A DNA stretch of 64,000 nucleotides from Branchiostoma floridae (GCF_000003815.2 NC_049983.1:22969800-23033799), one strand, 5' to 3'; counted from the stretch's first letter, positions 47,327 through 60,219 are shown. Numbers and translations: made by a program. The notes: a model not told the origin generated them from the letters alone.

Positions 47327-48524
47327 TGATTCAATTGCGCTCTCATTAATATTGTTCTTTTCCAACTATCTTGTTCTTGCTGAATCCCCAAGACATGTAT
47401 AGCCTCCTTAATAGCCTCCTTGATGCAATGGTTACAAAATTGCTCCATATTCTAATGTCACCCTTTCGTTCAAATATAGTGACAACGGCAAACTACCTTA
47501 TTCGTGGCTAATTGAATCTTCACTTGTCAAGAAAATCACACGTACGAGTACTCTGACGTGGCGTCGGATGGCCTAGTCGCTATGCTAGCGGTCATTCTTT
47601 CCTGCCCATCTATCAATATTCGTTACGGCTCCATTCTCTCTTAATGCATTAATGAGAAAACAATGGAAGGTCTAAGTGCCAGTTTAGCCAACCGTAAAAC
47701 CTCAATGAATACCAATGTAAAATGCGATGAAATCTTAAGAAAGGTTCGGCTCCGCTTTCCAATACTATACCCTACACACAGTGGATAACAACCCACTGCC
47801 CCTCCGGCCTCAAAAATTAAACTTTTACCTTTTAAGAGTACCTACTATATAACGTTAATTGGTAATTGATTGCTTGTAAATGTTTGAAGAGGAACGATAC
47901 GTATAACCAGATCAATCTCAACCCTTGTTATCTCGCTCAATGATGACCTAGTTTATAAGTCACCTTTTACAGCTCATATCTATGTCACTTGTTTATCCTC
48001 TTAGCGACAACCATATACAAACATCTGGTCTGCCCCGACGCTGTGCTTAGGAAAAGGCATGTACACTTGTGTCCTCACTTCACTCAGGTGAAAATTAGTA
48101 TCTAGCTTTGGTCAAGGCCGTCCCTCGCATAGGAAATATAGCAAAGCTCCCATATTTGAGCAGACCCACACCTCGAGTCCTGCAAAGAACCTGCAAAATC
48201 ACATTTGTTTAAAAGAGTAAGGTGTGAGCGCCTTTCAGTAGGAGGCGAATAGTTTAAACTGGGTCAGCACGGCCTTTTTCGTTCTGACAGACACTTTGTA
48301 CGCGTTGATGTAAGCAACGAAGCAAACGAGACTACACGGCTGTCGGCATGTCTAGAAAGCTGTACCAACATGTTACTAGAAAAACATGCGTGAAACACCG
48401 AGATTGAGCCATGTCTTAAGGTATGTTTATGTAGCAAACGTTATGCTTTGTTACAAAACATTATTCAACATTTCAAAATTGTTAAAATGCGTTATTGTCT
48501 TAACTTGATAGAAAGTCTGACATT

Positions 48525-48533
48525 TATATAAGG
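48525..48533 (+). promoter_or_regulatory. TATA-like box of copy C
   Basis: TATATAAGG stands about 195 bases before the copy C ATG. The aligned A and B sequences (GATAGAGAGGGAG then TAAGGTGATCAC) lack it. A second TATATAAGG is found in the duplicated block at 49945. Confidence 0.4.
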
Positions 48534-48726
48534 TGTGATCTCACTAAGGAGGCCACCAGTGACATGCTGAGATTCCTTATCAATAACTATTGACACACTT
48601 CCCCTGTCATTGTGTACATTCGTCTCCCGCGCTGACTGCATAGCGTCAGAGGAGACATCGCCTCGGTGACATTAGGACCTCATCAGTACAGCTAACTTGA
48701 GCACAGGTGTTGGGAATACGGCCAAA

Positions 48727-51700
48727 ATGATCCTCCCAGTCGTACTGCTCCTGGTCTCCATCGCAGGTGAGTCATTCAAGGTTCCTATACTAAAGGACAT
48801 GTTGTAGTTTGTGTACTGCAGTACTTAATGGCTAATTGTTAAAGAATGAGAGACTTTGGCTTGGTGTAATTATTCTGTTTCACAGCGATTGGAACGTCTT
48901 ATTGGTGCAACGTTTTCATTCTCTGTTATCCACGCTCCCTAAAGCAAAGCAACGAGATACTTGATGAACGAAAAAGACAAGCCTAAAAGTCGTACGATAA
49001 AAAACAGTGCGACGTCGCCCATCTGCATGGAGATATTCAACGTTAACGAGCATCTACACGGCAAACAAACTCCCGTTAACAGGTCACGGAGGGCAATGGT
49101 AGTTTTGAGTATCAAAGAAAGAATCGCTACCTTCACTGCTATCATGAAAGAAGAAAACCAAGTAAACCAGATTTAGCAATTGTATTTTTACATGGAGTGG
49201 ACTAGACTGGTGTCAATCATTGTTGTCACGAGGTTGCAATATTGTACAATTGAGCACAAACCTGGTGCGCCACGAGGGGGGTTGTCGGGTATGCAATGCA
49301 AACAATTAGCTAACTGCGCTTAAAATTTGTGCCAACTTGGCAAATTGTTGTGTGATGCTCGAATTAGACAAAGGAAACGACCGCTTAAGCCCCCTCCCCC
49401 GAATGTCACTTTTTCACTGTCGATCCAAACTGCATTTTTGCCATTGAATCAGAAAACAATGTGCGATGATTAAAATGCATTAAAATGAGCAGTAACCAAA
49501 GGGTTTCACCTTTCTGTACCAATTGCACCCATTTTGCCAATTGCGCATTTTCAAATTTCTAAAAAAATCACAATTGCAGGCGACAAATTCCATTGAGATC
49601 TACGCTTAACCAACACATCATCGACGCATCTACTTGGACTTTTAACCTACCAGCAATTAGCTCTAAAAGTTCTGCCCTACTTAATAACTTACCCTTTATA
49701 CACACTGGTCGAGTAATATTTATCTATGGGTGGAGTGTGTATATTTTGTGACTGTCATGCATGATACTTAATAGGTAGGGTATTTACCTTGTCTATTTAT
49801 ATCACACTAGCTTTGTGGTATTAGTTGTTAAAATTATAATCATATTGCACAAAACACTATTCAATATTTCCGCACACCCTTTGCAAATTTTGCCAGATTT
49901 ACTACACTGAGTCGTCGTCTTAACTTGATAGAAGGTCTGGCAGTTATATAAGGTGTGATCAATAAGGAGGTCATCAGTGACAAGCTGAGATTCCTTATCA
50001 AAAACTATTGACACAGTTCCTCTGTAGGTATGTACCGATCCGTATGTACATATGGCAGGGTATTCAGAAGACATCGGTGATGCTACGTACTCCTCTGTAG
50101 TACAGCCAGCACACGCAGAGTTGTCGGGAATACCAGTAAAAGAAATTAAGCTTAATTCACAGAAACACATCAGTTTTCAACGTAAAGTTTAACCAAGAAC
50201 CTTTGAATTTCAAGTCTGTATTCATCATAAACGTAGCATGAAAGTTTATGTGTGTTGGTAAATGTCATTTTAAAACTTTACCTACCGAAAACTGAAAATA
50301 GTTCCAAAATTTGGAAAGTCACAACTAAGGCAAAAGTCACATTTCCACAAATGGTTTTGGAAAAGTACATTCTATTCGCAGTTATTAGCCCTTGGGCTCA
50401 AATTTGTCCTAACTTTTGTCTGCATAATTAACTGAAAGGGCAACAACACACCAGTCTTGTACCGTGGGGTACAAGAAACATTGAGGCCTGGTGGGGGACT
50501 TTGAAATCAATGTTCGACACGTTCACGGTGGTTTATGTTCGCGGTTTTCGCGTTTCAAATTTACCGCGAACATAAAACCACAGCGAACAGTCCTTTCCCC
50601 GCTACAGCGAAATTAAATCCCCGCGAACTTTTACAGTATTCATCAGAACCTTGTTCATTCTGTATTTCCTGAACCCACGTCAGGTCTGGAGGCGGCCCAG
50701 CCGGAGAGCTCCCGGGACGCCCTGCGGAGTCTGCTGACCGACCACTTCACGACTCCCCGGCACCACGTCACCAACCCGGACGGGCTGGACGCAGCCGAGA
50801 ACTTCATCTACGACACGTTCAAGAGCTACAACATGCAGGTTATCAAGCAAGTCTTCTCCCTGCGGAAAAACGGGGTGAGGCCATAGTCCTGTTTTTACAG
50901 GTCAATTCACGAGTAATGAAGGTCTAAAACAAACCATGTATTCTAAACTCCACCTGCAACTACATTTACAACTGTATTAAGAAGTTGAACCTGTACATAC
51001 TAGTAGTAGTAGTACTACTATACTTTATAGACTTTGTAGTTCCAGTCATATATCACAGTTTACACAGATTGTACTTAGAATCACTAGGAGATATACCCTA
51101 TTCACCTTGACCTGTACTTAGCTTGTTAGAAAGCAAAAATGTACAATGAAGGTCTTCATTCATTATTTCCTGCCACGGGCACGGCCGGACTGTTTGCGTA
51201 AACAAAAACACGTAACAAGTCCGACTTAAAATGAACCCGGGACCCGGTATCAAATTTTTAGACGCCGTTACCTTCCCATGGGAAACACGGTGGTTTCTGA
51301 GCCTGACCGGGGCTACATCCCTGACGGGCACCGGCGCAAAGTTGAGTAAATTTTGACTGACGACTATTTGTTACAGGATACTTTTTACGGCGTGAATGTG
51401 CTCGGACTCTGGCCGGGTCGCTACTTCATGACTAAACAGGACAAACCCGTCCTGCTGACCGCCCACTACGAGAGTCCGTACGACATGTCCGGGGTGGAGG
51501 ATAACGGGTCCGGGCTGGCCGCCCTGCTGGAGTCGGCCCGCCTCATCACCTCACAACCCTGCCTGCAGGACTACACCGTCGTCTTCACGGCGTTCGACTT
51601 CTCCGCCAACTTGGAAAGAGGTAAGTAGAAACAAGATAGCAAACTTGGAATGGCTACCTTACCATTTGTGTACACAAACGGATAGACACACACACACACA

Positions 51701-54700
51701 CATACACACACACACACACGGAGACACACATTCCCCCACACATACAGAAGCAAACACACCCACACACACACAGACGCAAACACACACACACACACACACA
51801 CACATAAATACATACACAGACACAGACGCACAGACACAGGTACATGCCACTCACGCTCACACAGAAAAGTATGTTTTTATGTATGTTAAAAACGATTATC
51901 TTTGCAAGCTAACTCTGTCTTCTGCGATAACTAAAACAATTGTCCCCTCTCCTCAGACCTTCAGATCACCCCCTGCGCCACCCTCGCCTGTGGATGTCGG
52001 AAGTTTGTTCAGAATATCCTCGTGCCCTTCATGAACAACAGCGACATAGGAACTAATGACATCCAAGGAGTCATCGTCCTGGACGCTCTCCTAAACTACA
52101 ACAACACTCCTGGAGCTCAGGAAATTCCCAACGAAGATTCATTCCAATTGGTAAGTGAATGCGATGCCATCTGTATCTGTATAGCTGGCACCGTATAAAC
52201 ATGGGACCCTCCTTTTTAAACGCCCCTTCCTAAAGACGAGTGGAGCGCCAAAGTTGCAATCGAGACATCCTTCCCATGATTTGAACCAGTGTCTTCCAGT
52301 CACCGACCATGGGTGTAACTGTAAGACTGCTACCTGTTAAGCCACAAGGACTTCACTCCACACCATTGGAAATGCTACAGACAAAATCTTACGTCATTTG
52401 ACCAATTGCAGGTGCCCGGACTAGTGGACTCAGCTAACGCCATCAGAGATGACGGCTACAGAGGGGACTTCGTGGCCGTGATCTCCCGCGAGGTCGACTC
52501 GCCCCTGGCTGCTGCCTTCAACAGCAAGTTCGATGAGGCCGGCAACTCACAGTACAAGAGGCGTGTAAGTTAGACTCATATATCTTCATAGACCTACATG
52601 TACAATGCAAAACATCACAGTTACCCAACCTGTTGGATACGTTGGAGGTAACTTCTCGGGGTAGTTACCAGCTTTAGACTTCCGGTTGCCACTTCGAATG
52701 TGTTTGGGATGTCGACAAAATCGGTCCGGATACAATCAGATCCGGGCCGTCACTTTTCCGTTCCTGGACTGGATACGAATATTATCTCGTATCGGTCCGT
52801 ATATGGTCGTATCCAGTCCAGAAACGGAAAAATAACAGTCTGAATCTGACTGTATCTGGACCGATTTTGTGCAGTTTACAGACGGAAAAATGACAGACAC
52901 ATTTTCGTCTTTATTGTAATAATAATCATCTGGTGTATTAGGTACCCAAAGTATGAGTAATGAGGCTGTTTAACGTGGTCGAGGCACCTCCTCGAGCACG
53001 GGACCCCCGTTTTACGTCCCTCCCGGAAGACGATTTCGTGGAAAAATGAATAATAATAATTTACATTATCTTTCAACAGAGCCTGACCCTCCCTTTCACT
53101 GCTATAACGGACCAGACGAAGCAGGACCCTCTATGGCCGCTCTACGATGGCCTCACGGATGCTGACGTCAAGGCTTTCTACGAAGTGGTACCAGATTTGA
53201 AGGCCATATTCCTCACTGACACAGGTACATGGCTTCGATATTTTCAAAATATTGTTGCATCTGTAAACAGCACTGCTCAACGCTCGACTTTGTGCAAACG
53301 ATATTTTCTTGTGCTTGAAAAAAATTTGCATAATATGTACTTTCTTGCCTGGTAAGGCTAATGGCACATTCCACAAAGGGGTCCGGCCGGGCAGTATAGG
53401 GGAACGAAACGAACAATATGAAACGAACAAAAGACAATAAAATCACAAAATGGACCCAAAATTATTCAACAGCATGCCTTGTGTACATCTTTAGGTATAG
53501 ACTTAATTCTGCACTGCAGAAGAAGAGAGGAGAAAATAACTTAGGCCTACGTCACATTTCCTATCCGGGGCCCAATAAGGCTGTTTGTGGAAACGAAAAA
53601 TTTAAGTCTATACCTAAAGATATACACAAGGCATGCTGTTGAATAATTTGAATCTGCATGGTCAGTATCACCTCCATTCAGCGCACAAGCAAGATCAAAC
53701 TTGTTTGAGCTTGATTTGCTCTTGTTTCTCTCTAGTTATCTTCCGAGGCAGAGAGAAGAAGTGGTCAAGTCTCACCGCCGATGACTCTATGACCATCACC
53801 GATGAGAGGCTGGACTTCCTGAAGAAGACCACAGACGCTGTGACCAGGATGGTGGAGGATCTCACGGGTCACAAGGAAACGTGCGGCAAAGGTAACTGTT
53901 CAGACAAACTGGTCAGTAACCTGTTATCTAACCTATCGCGAATTGGACGGGCTCTCTTCAGGACTGTAGGGGCCCTCCTCCGCCCGGGTGACTGACGACA
54001 CTCGGTAGTAGCTAGACGGGGTTAATAGTGGATCACATGGGTCACAAGGAAACGTGCAGCATAGGTAACTCTTCAGACACAAACTGGTCAGTAACCTGTT
54101 AACTAGCTTCGCGAATTGGACGGGCTCTCTTCAGGACTGTAGGGGCCCTCCCACGCCCGGGTGGCGTACGGCACTCGGTGGTATTTTTACGGGATTAGAG
54201 TTATTAGATAATCTCGCAGGTCACAAGGAAACATACGGCAAAGGTATCTGTTCAGACAAAATAGTCAGTAACCTTATAACCAGTCTATCGTGGATTGGGA
54301 GGGTTCTCTTCGGGGTTGTAGGGTCGATATTCAAGTTAAAAATGCCCTAAACCCACAACGATACTGGACCCACATACATGCGTTATATATGTGCATCCTG
54401 TGAATATACGGGCCTAGCAGGACTCTTTTGTTTTTGGTTCATTCTTTACCCGCCGTCCACAGATCCTCTGACAGAGTTCCCGGGCCAGGCAGGGTACCAG
54501 ATGAAGGGGAAGCTGCAGATGACTGACGTAACCAACGAGAACGTCAAATTCACCGTGCACGACGTCCAACCTCACGGCATTGTCACCGTCACCCTGGCTG
54601 GTCAGGCGTGGAGTCTGGACATGATCGGTACGGCAAAAGACTTTGACTTTGCTTAGGCCTGGGTCACAATTCCCAACCGGGGGCCCGGTCGGGTAGCTTT

Positions 54701-57700
54701 CGGAAACGAAAAATGTGATATAAAAAGCAACAAAACACACAAAACGTAAACAATATTAGTCATTGGCATATTTTGTGTATATTCCTTGGTAAACACTTTT
54801 ACTTTTCGTTTCCTCAAACATGCCGGCCGGGGCCCGGTTTGGAAATGTGACCTAGGCCTAAGTGGTTACATGTACATATTTCAGCACGTTTTCTTTCTGT
54901 TTCTGTACTGTACTATCTTATACTTCTACAGGGAAGGATTACTAGTCTTTCTGCCCTTAGCGTGCTTTAGACACCTCGATCAGTTTGGTTCGTCAAACAC
55001 ATTGCCGTATCAGTTCAATGATAATGATACGTTTGTTGCCCGAAACCTAACTGTGAGTAACAAGATGAATACAAGTGATGAAAAGTAATGGCAAGGTGGA
55101 ACATGGGCTACTATATTTTCAAAAGCTAACATAATGTTTATAATTTAGTTAATTTAAAGCCTTACGCGTTATTCCCGTACACGATATAAAGAATCCTTCT
55201 CGAGTTGAAATGACTGGAACCCTATGTCACGTGACCTAAACAGAAGTGTGACGTCAGCAATGGGTCCAAGGGGTCCGACAGTGGGGATCGGCTCCCGTCT
55301 CTGTTGATCTCTGTTGAGGGATGGTCGGTTGCTTCTGATGTACATGAAGATGGCCTCTTTTAACTCTTAGAAAATAACCCTGTACAGTGGCCAAAATAAT
55401 TACTTTGTCCAAGGTCAATGATCATTTTTTCTGGATATTCTAAGACGTACACTTTGTTTTCCATACAGGAATGTTCGATCCTCTGGAGCACATTCTCCAC
55501 CTGCATATTCAGGTGCCGGCAGCTGGCGTGAACGGGCAGTACTTCGGTACCATATCCTGTAAAGTGTTAGGAAGGGTGAGTCAGCGATGCTTATTTTCAC
55601 GTCGTCAACAATCGTCTCCTTTTGAAACGGCTCTCACCTGTTTTGAGTTGTGTCCATATTCTGCTACGATATTATATTTACGCCTATGTTGGTTACGTTT
55701 TGTTTCTAGTATAGTGGTGGCGCTAAAATGATTTTAACTTGGGTGCGCCACCACTATGTCTGTCACGCCTTCAAAGTTGAATAAAAAAGAAATAGTCGTT
55801 ACCTTTTACGTGTATTAGCACGCTGTTTGACTGTAAGTGCATTGGTACGCTCTGTCCACACTGCATACTTGATTAGGGTTTAAAGTTATGCTATCTGGCT
55901 TGGGTTTGAACCCGCCGAGGTGGGGCACTTCTTTTCGATGATTGTTTTATTTTGTACTAGATGACACCATTCTTGTCTTTCTGTGTCGCAGTTTCATTTC
56001 CACGACTCGGCTGTGATGTTCACGGCCAGGATGAGAGGGCACTGTGGTTCATCGGAGCTTACCTTTTATGGGGGTAGAGGAGGAGGCTCAGGAGGAGGCT
56101 TTGAAAGGGCCGGATTCATGGCTCTCTATAAGAGTGACGGTAGGTAATGAGGGAGTTAGGAACTTAGGCGTAGGTCCCAATTGCAGAAAAAGGGGCAGTT
56201 CACGGGCACTTTCAGACTTGACCCCTACGAGGCCCCGTAGGATCCCTGTGGTTCCCGAGATATATTTGAGCACAGCCGGGACCCGGCTTTATTTTACGTC
56301 GAACTTAAAATGAATCTGGGACCCAGTAACAAATAAACGCCATGACCTACCCGTGGGGAACACCGAGCGGTACCTCCCGGTATCCGGCAATTCGCCTGGA
56401 CGAACTTTTGGCTTCGGAGCCCGGCCGGGGCCACATCTCTGACGGGCACCGGTGCAATTGGGACCTAATCCTTACTGTCACTACCTTCGCCAACGAGCAT
56501 TTGTGTCTTCGTGGTTCTAGTTTGTGTTAATTAAGCAGTATAGTTCTAGAAGCCATGGGCGGATTGTCATAATATTTGGTCTGTAATAAGGAGGTTACCT
56601 ATCAAAGAAATGATTAGATTGTGATCTCCCTCATGCGGGTTCCCTTGGCATCGCAGCGGAGCCATTGATCCTTTTCAATTCACCCCATTTTAATAATATG
56701 TGGTAGAACCATAGACAGCCGCTTGGGGAAACTATCGAACTCGGCCTCCCTTTCGAACTCCACCAACCCTACCCACCTACCATATATCATAAGGATCCTT
56801 CCACGTCTTCTCGAGTTATGGTGTCTGCAGACATGTCATGTCATTTACAATGTATACAGAAATACCTGTTTAATTCCAAGAACGGATATATTATTTACAA
56901 CTAGCATAGCCCCTGAGGCGTCGCAAAAATCCTCACACTATTTTCTTTCCTCGTGAAGACACCGGCAGCAGCGGACCCAGCCTGGCGTTGCCGGTGGTTC
57001 TCAGCCTACTGGGCGGGATGGCCTTCTCCGCCGCCCTGGCTGCTGTAGCGTGGTTCGTCTACACCAGGTACGTATAAAAAAATCTTGTATGTTTACCTCA
57101 ACCATCCCACGTATTAAAGGGGTACATATTGTTTTTGCTCCGCTTCTTCTTAGTAATACTCTTCTTTTTTCTTCAAATTTACTCCATGGCTTGGACCAGA
57201 CGGCTGCCATCGTGGTTCTTATCTTTCTTTTGAAATTAAAGATTGGCACCAAATTAGATAATTTTGTCCTATGCGTCATGATGTTTGTAGAGCCTTGTGG
57301 CGTATCCTTCTTCAGGCTTTCAGGAACGGTACGTATCGCAGAATTCGGCAAAAAAAATGGAAATAATAACACAGGATAGCCAATCTGATAAATTTTCGCC
57401 CCTGCCAACCAATGGGAATTGAGGCACCTCAGAATGGTATACGTATGCGGGCTGCTTTTCTACCTTATTTTTGTCTTACCAATACGTGGCCCAGTTGGAC
57501 ATCATGTGGCTACTGGGCTATTTTGGGGCACGGACGGGCCCTGTTTTTTTTAACTCGCAGTTAAAATTAACCTGGGACTCTACAAAAATAGAAGCCGTCA
57601 GCTATTCATGAAAACAGTAAGAGGGACCCCGGCAGATTCCGACAGTCCACTTGCCAAATTTGCTAATCTCCAGGCAGATCTACCAGTGGCATAAGGGGTT

Positions 57701-58163
57701 TAGCTGACCAAGGAGTGTTCTGACATCCAAGCCACCGGAGGAAAGTACAAATTTGTGGCTTCAGAACCCGATCGGGCTAATCAGCGGTGCAAATATAAAT
57801 ATGTATAAATGGTTCATTCAGCAAAAAAATGGATTTATTGGCCAAGGAAAGTCAGATCTGATTAATATTCCCCCTGCCAGCCAACGAGAAGAAAGATCCC
57901 TGGAAAGTATAATTTCAAAGGCTAATCTATTCATTCATCAAACTTTACAGAAAAAGTTCTGCAAGGTGTGGGCAACAGGATGATTTAAACGTCCTTTACA
58001 GGAACAACACCTTTAGCACAGTTAAAATATGAAGACTAAAATGTAGACTTATCATGTACACTAAAAATCACTTATAGTCAGTATCTACCATACCGACGTT
58101 TTTCTTCACAGACGCCTGGCGAACGCATCTGCCAACTCGCTCCCCATGAAGGAAAACCAGTGA
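48727..58163 (+). CDS. Copy C: type I membrane M28-like pseudopeptidase, 12 exons
   Basis: Exons: 48727-48766, 50684-50874, 51377-51620, 51957-52150, 52412-52564, 53080-53224, 53736-53891, 54463-54627, 55469-55575, 55992-56139, 56959-57067, 58112-58163; 567 aa. Exon phases match A and B, but introns share little with them. It has the signal peptide, HYES and EDNGSG motifs, Asp in [11 protein letters not shown], Ser-Ala in place of Glu-Glu, the membrane helix and the SLPMKENQ tail. Exon 10 is 21 bases longer than in A and B, adding a Gly/Ser-rich loop ([10 protein letters not shown]). The exon 11 acceptor is an AAG (CTCGTGAAG), weaker than the CAG in A and B. Exon 7 is nearly identical to the other copies while exons 4, 5 and 8 have clearly diverged. 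Role unknown, presumed the same class of non-catalytic surface protein. Confidence 0.8.
49790..50040 (+). repeat. Duplicate of copy C promoter region inside intron 1
   Basis: AACTTGATAGAAGGTCTGGC, TTATATAAGGTGTGATC and CTGAGATTCCTTATCAA match 48500-48595 in order. No second exon 1 follows; similarity stops at CACAGTTCCTCTG. Confidence 0.65.
50521..50640. mobile_element. Short TIR element, copy related to 7008-7170
   Basis: GTTCACGGTGGTTTATGTTC at the left and CCCCGCGAACTTTTACAGTA at the right match the element in NDUFAF3 intron 2. It lies 43 bases before copy C exon 2. Confidence 0.5.
51170..51335. repeat. Dispersed repeat, also at 56270-56460
   Basis: ACTTAAAATGAACCCGGGAC, a CCATGGGAAACAC stretch and TGACGGGCACCGGCGCAA recur in the same order in intron 10 of copy C. 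Class unknown. Confidence 0.5.
51686..51806. repeat. Imperfect CA microsatellite, copy C intron 3
   Basis: CA runs with scattered changes, beginning 66 bases after the exon 3 donor, as in copies A and B. Confidence 0.85.
52716..52871. mobile_element. Foldback element in copy C intron 5
   Basis: ACAAAATCGGTCCGGATAC at the left pairs with GTATCTGGACCGATTTTGT at the right; inner arms (TGGACTGGATACGA / TCGTATCCAGTCCA) also pair. Confidence 0.6.
53459..53649. mobile_element. Foldback element in copy C intron 6
   Basis: AATTATTCAACAGCATGCCT followed by TTTAGGTATAGACTTAA is repeated inversely at 53599-53649, with nearly perfect arms of 48 bases. Confidence 0.65.
53840..54256 (+). repeat. Tandem repeat of exon 7 end plus donor, copy C
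   Basis: The true donor follows 53891. Two decayed copies of the exon end and donor (GTGCAGCATAGGTAACTC, ATACGGCAAAGGTATCTG) follow at 173 and 179 bases further on. Confidence 0.7.
54654..54860. mobile_element. Foldback MITE in copy C intron 8
   Basis: TAGGCCTGGGTCACAATT and GGGGCCCGG at the left, their inverse at the right (GGAAATGTGACCTAGGCCTA). A right-end fragment lies at 61145-61210. Confidence 0.6.
55222..55310 (+). promoter_or_regulatory. Conserved intron 8 block, copy C
   Basis: GTCACGTGAC and GTGTGACGTCAGCAAT are kept; the DR1-like site has decayed (GGGTCCAAGGGGTCC). CGGCTCCCGTCTCTGTTGA follows as in A and B. Confidence 0.48.
57661..57740. repeat. Left-end fragment of TCTCCAAGCAGA family
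   Basis: CTAATCTCCAGGCAGATC and CAGTGGCATAA match the left half of these foldbacks; no right end is present. Confidence 0.4.
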
Positions 58164-58752
58164 AAGTGAAGTGAAAGTGGAGCTATCGTAAGACGTGGCT
58201 GAGGACACGAGGATATCAATCATATAGCAGTGAGGTCTTGTCAGGGGTGGTTGCATCCAGGCCATATATATACATGTATAAGCATAACTAGGTTTTGATT
58301 TGTGAGACATGGCTGAAATTACCTTCTCTTCGTCCACGTGGTGGTAGTTATTTTTAGACATTTAGTCCATAAATAGTCTTCTTTTCCACGATGGCAACGG
58401 TCTCATACACACAAAACATGAATAATTCACGTCAAACCCGTTACAGAAACATATGATTTGCCATGGAAGCATATTTGTAATGGTACAGTGTAGGTAACAT
58501 AGCAGACGTTAAGTTGTACTTCGTTCGAGCAAATAAAACACGCACGCGCCGAGGTTTCCACTGACGTGCTTTTTGGGTAGTCTTCAACATTGTAACATCA
58601 CCACGATAACGTTTATACAAGTCACGTTACGTTACGTAAGCAGCCCATTTTTTACCGTTTAGAAAGAAGACATTCCAAAGCGTATGTATTGCATATATGT
58701 AACAAAACTAAGATTTGAATCTTTTTAAAAGAAGAATGAAGTACAAAGTATG

Positions 58753-58758
58753 AATAAA
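58753..58758 (+). terminator. Copy C poly(A) signal
   Basis: AATAAA in GTATGAATAAATTATATGAT, aligned with the copy B signal, about 590 bases after the stop codon. Confidence 0.5.
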
Positions 58759-59630
58759 TTATATGATTTGCGCTTTCATGATTCTTTTCTAACAATTTTG
58801 TTCTTAAAAAACCGATACAATATTGTCACTTTTGTGTGTATTGTCTTCCAATGCATAATGCCATGGCCTAGATACTAGATACAATCTTTATTGACACGAC
58901 AAAAGTAAAGCGACTTTCGTAAGGTCTACATGTATAACAACTACTTACAGTACAACTAAACACACATATATGGATATCTATAGGTATGGATACATCAACA
59001 TAAAGGGTCTAGCATGTCATTTACACTATTGGTTCTACGCTATAAACAATCGTGGATATATTTGCCTACATATCAACCCAGTGCCTCTACAGGCTCAAAA
59101 AAGGTCATGGGACTACCTCTATTCTAAGCTTTTTGGGGTGCTTACTTAATGATTATTGTAAATGCTTCATTTCTTTACTTAAGAGTTAGAATATTGAATA
59201 TGTAGGTTCTGTACAATGGGTAATTCATTGGTTGTACTTTTTTCCAAAGAGGAAAGATCCGTGGGTAATCAAATCATCACCTTGTCATGTCACCCATAAC
59301 GACGACCTAGTTTTATATATGAAATAGTTTATGCGCCAGTTTGGACAAGGATCGCTATAAGGGAGCGACTCATGGGCAACACGATGCAACTGTTAACTTG
59401 AGGTTTATTCCAGCATGGCCGACATAGTCGGTGGTAGGACTGCGGTACCACATTATCCATGACGTAATCACTTGTGGGATTGTGGACCATACCACTTACA
59501 ACATGGGTGGTAGTCTAAACCTAACTGTAACATAGTGGCGATGATTGATTTTAAAACTATGCAGCCACGAACTCTGTTGCTTGTTTTTTTGGCGGCAACC
59601 CATGCCTCGACGACCGCTGACGTGCACCTA

Positions 59631-60207
59631 CGAGGGGCGTGCAATAAGTAATGGTCCTGACCCACTTCCAGTTGTCTGATCTAAATGAAATTTTGTATGT
59701 GTAATAATTCATATCTCTATGGGTTATGTTGCAAAAGACAGCTCTGAACTAATTGTGGTTTCTGATTTACTGGTGTTTGAACTTAGTCAGGTGCGAAATG
59801 GACCAGGTGTGAAATGGAACCAGTTGAGTGTCGCGCAGTGATCCGGTTTTTGTATTTGAAAGGACGCACACCAAAGAAGACTTTTGATGAAATAAATGAA
59901 ACTTATGGTGATGATGCCCCATCATATGACCTTGTAAAACGCTGGCATCCTGAATTCAACGTGGCTGGAAGTCTGTGGAAACAGCTCCCAGACCTGGTCG
60001 TCCCTCTTGTGCCATTGATGAGGCATCAGTTGGAGGACCAACCTGGGGTGTCCTACAAAATCGGTGTCCAGAGCTGCATCAAACGATGGGAGAAATGCAT
60101 AACTCTGGGTGATTCCTATGAAGAGAAAGACTAATAACTGTGCCAAGTTTCATTAATCTCCTGCTATGGGAAATGGGTCAGGACCATTACTAATTGCACG
60201 CCCCTCG
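59631..60207 (+). mobile_element. Internally deleted mariner-type element
   Basis: Perfect outer inverted repeats begin CGAGGGGCGTGCAAT and continue through TAATGGTCCTGACCCA; TA dinucleotides flank both ends (59629-59630, 60208-60209). At 577 bases it is under half the usual mariner length of about 1.3 kb. Confidence 0.85.
59814..60134 (+). pseudogene. Mariner transposase remnant (N-terminal HTH joined to C-terminal end)
   Basis: An open frame of 106 codons starts with the mariner DNA-binding region (VIRFLYLKGRTPKKTFDEI, then YGDDAPSYDLVKRW) and passes through low-similarity sequence to KRWEKCITLGDSYEEKD, the typical last residues of mariner transposases. The whole catalytic DDD/E core is missing, so the product cannot transpose. 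The ends are intact, so the copy could in principle have been moved by a transposase made elsewhere. Confidence 0.78.
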
Positions 60208-60219
60208 TACATTGTTTCC

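Larger units (their letters stand above)
46603..48726. other. Intergenic copy B-copy C
   Basis: Begins with the B 3' UTR (poly(A) signal at 47321). SINE fragments lie near 47740-47815 and 48030-48240. The last 250 bases should be the copy C promoter. Confidence 0.45.

Noticed and set aside
49802-50170. A 122-codon minus-strand frame in copy C intron 1
   Set aside because: It overlaps the duplicated promoter block, with no matching frame at the parental block and no known motif.
59814-60134. Functional mariner/SETMAR-like gene
   Set aside because: The catalytic core is deleted and the frame lies wholly within the TIR element.
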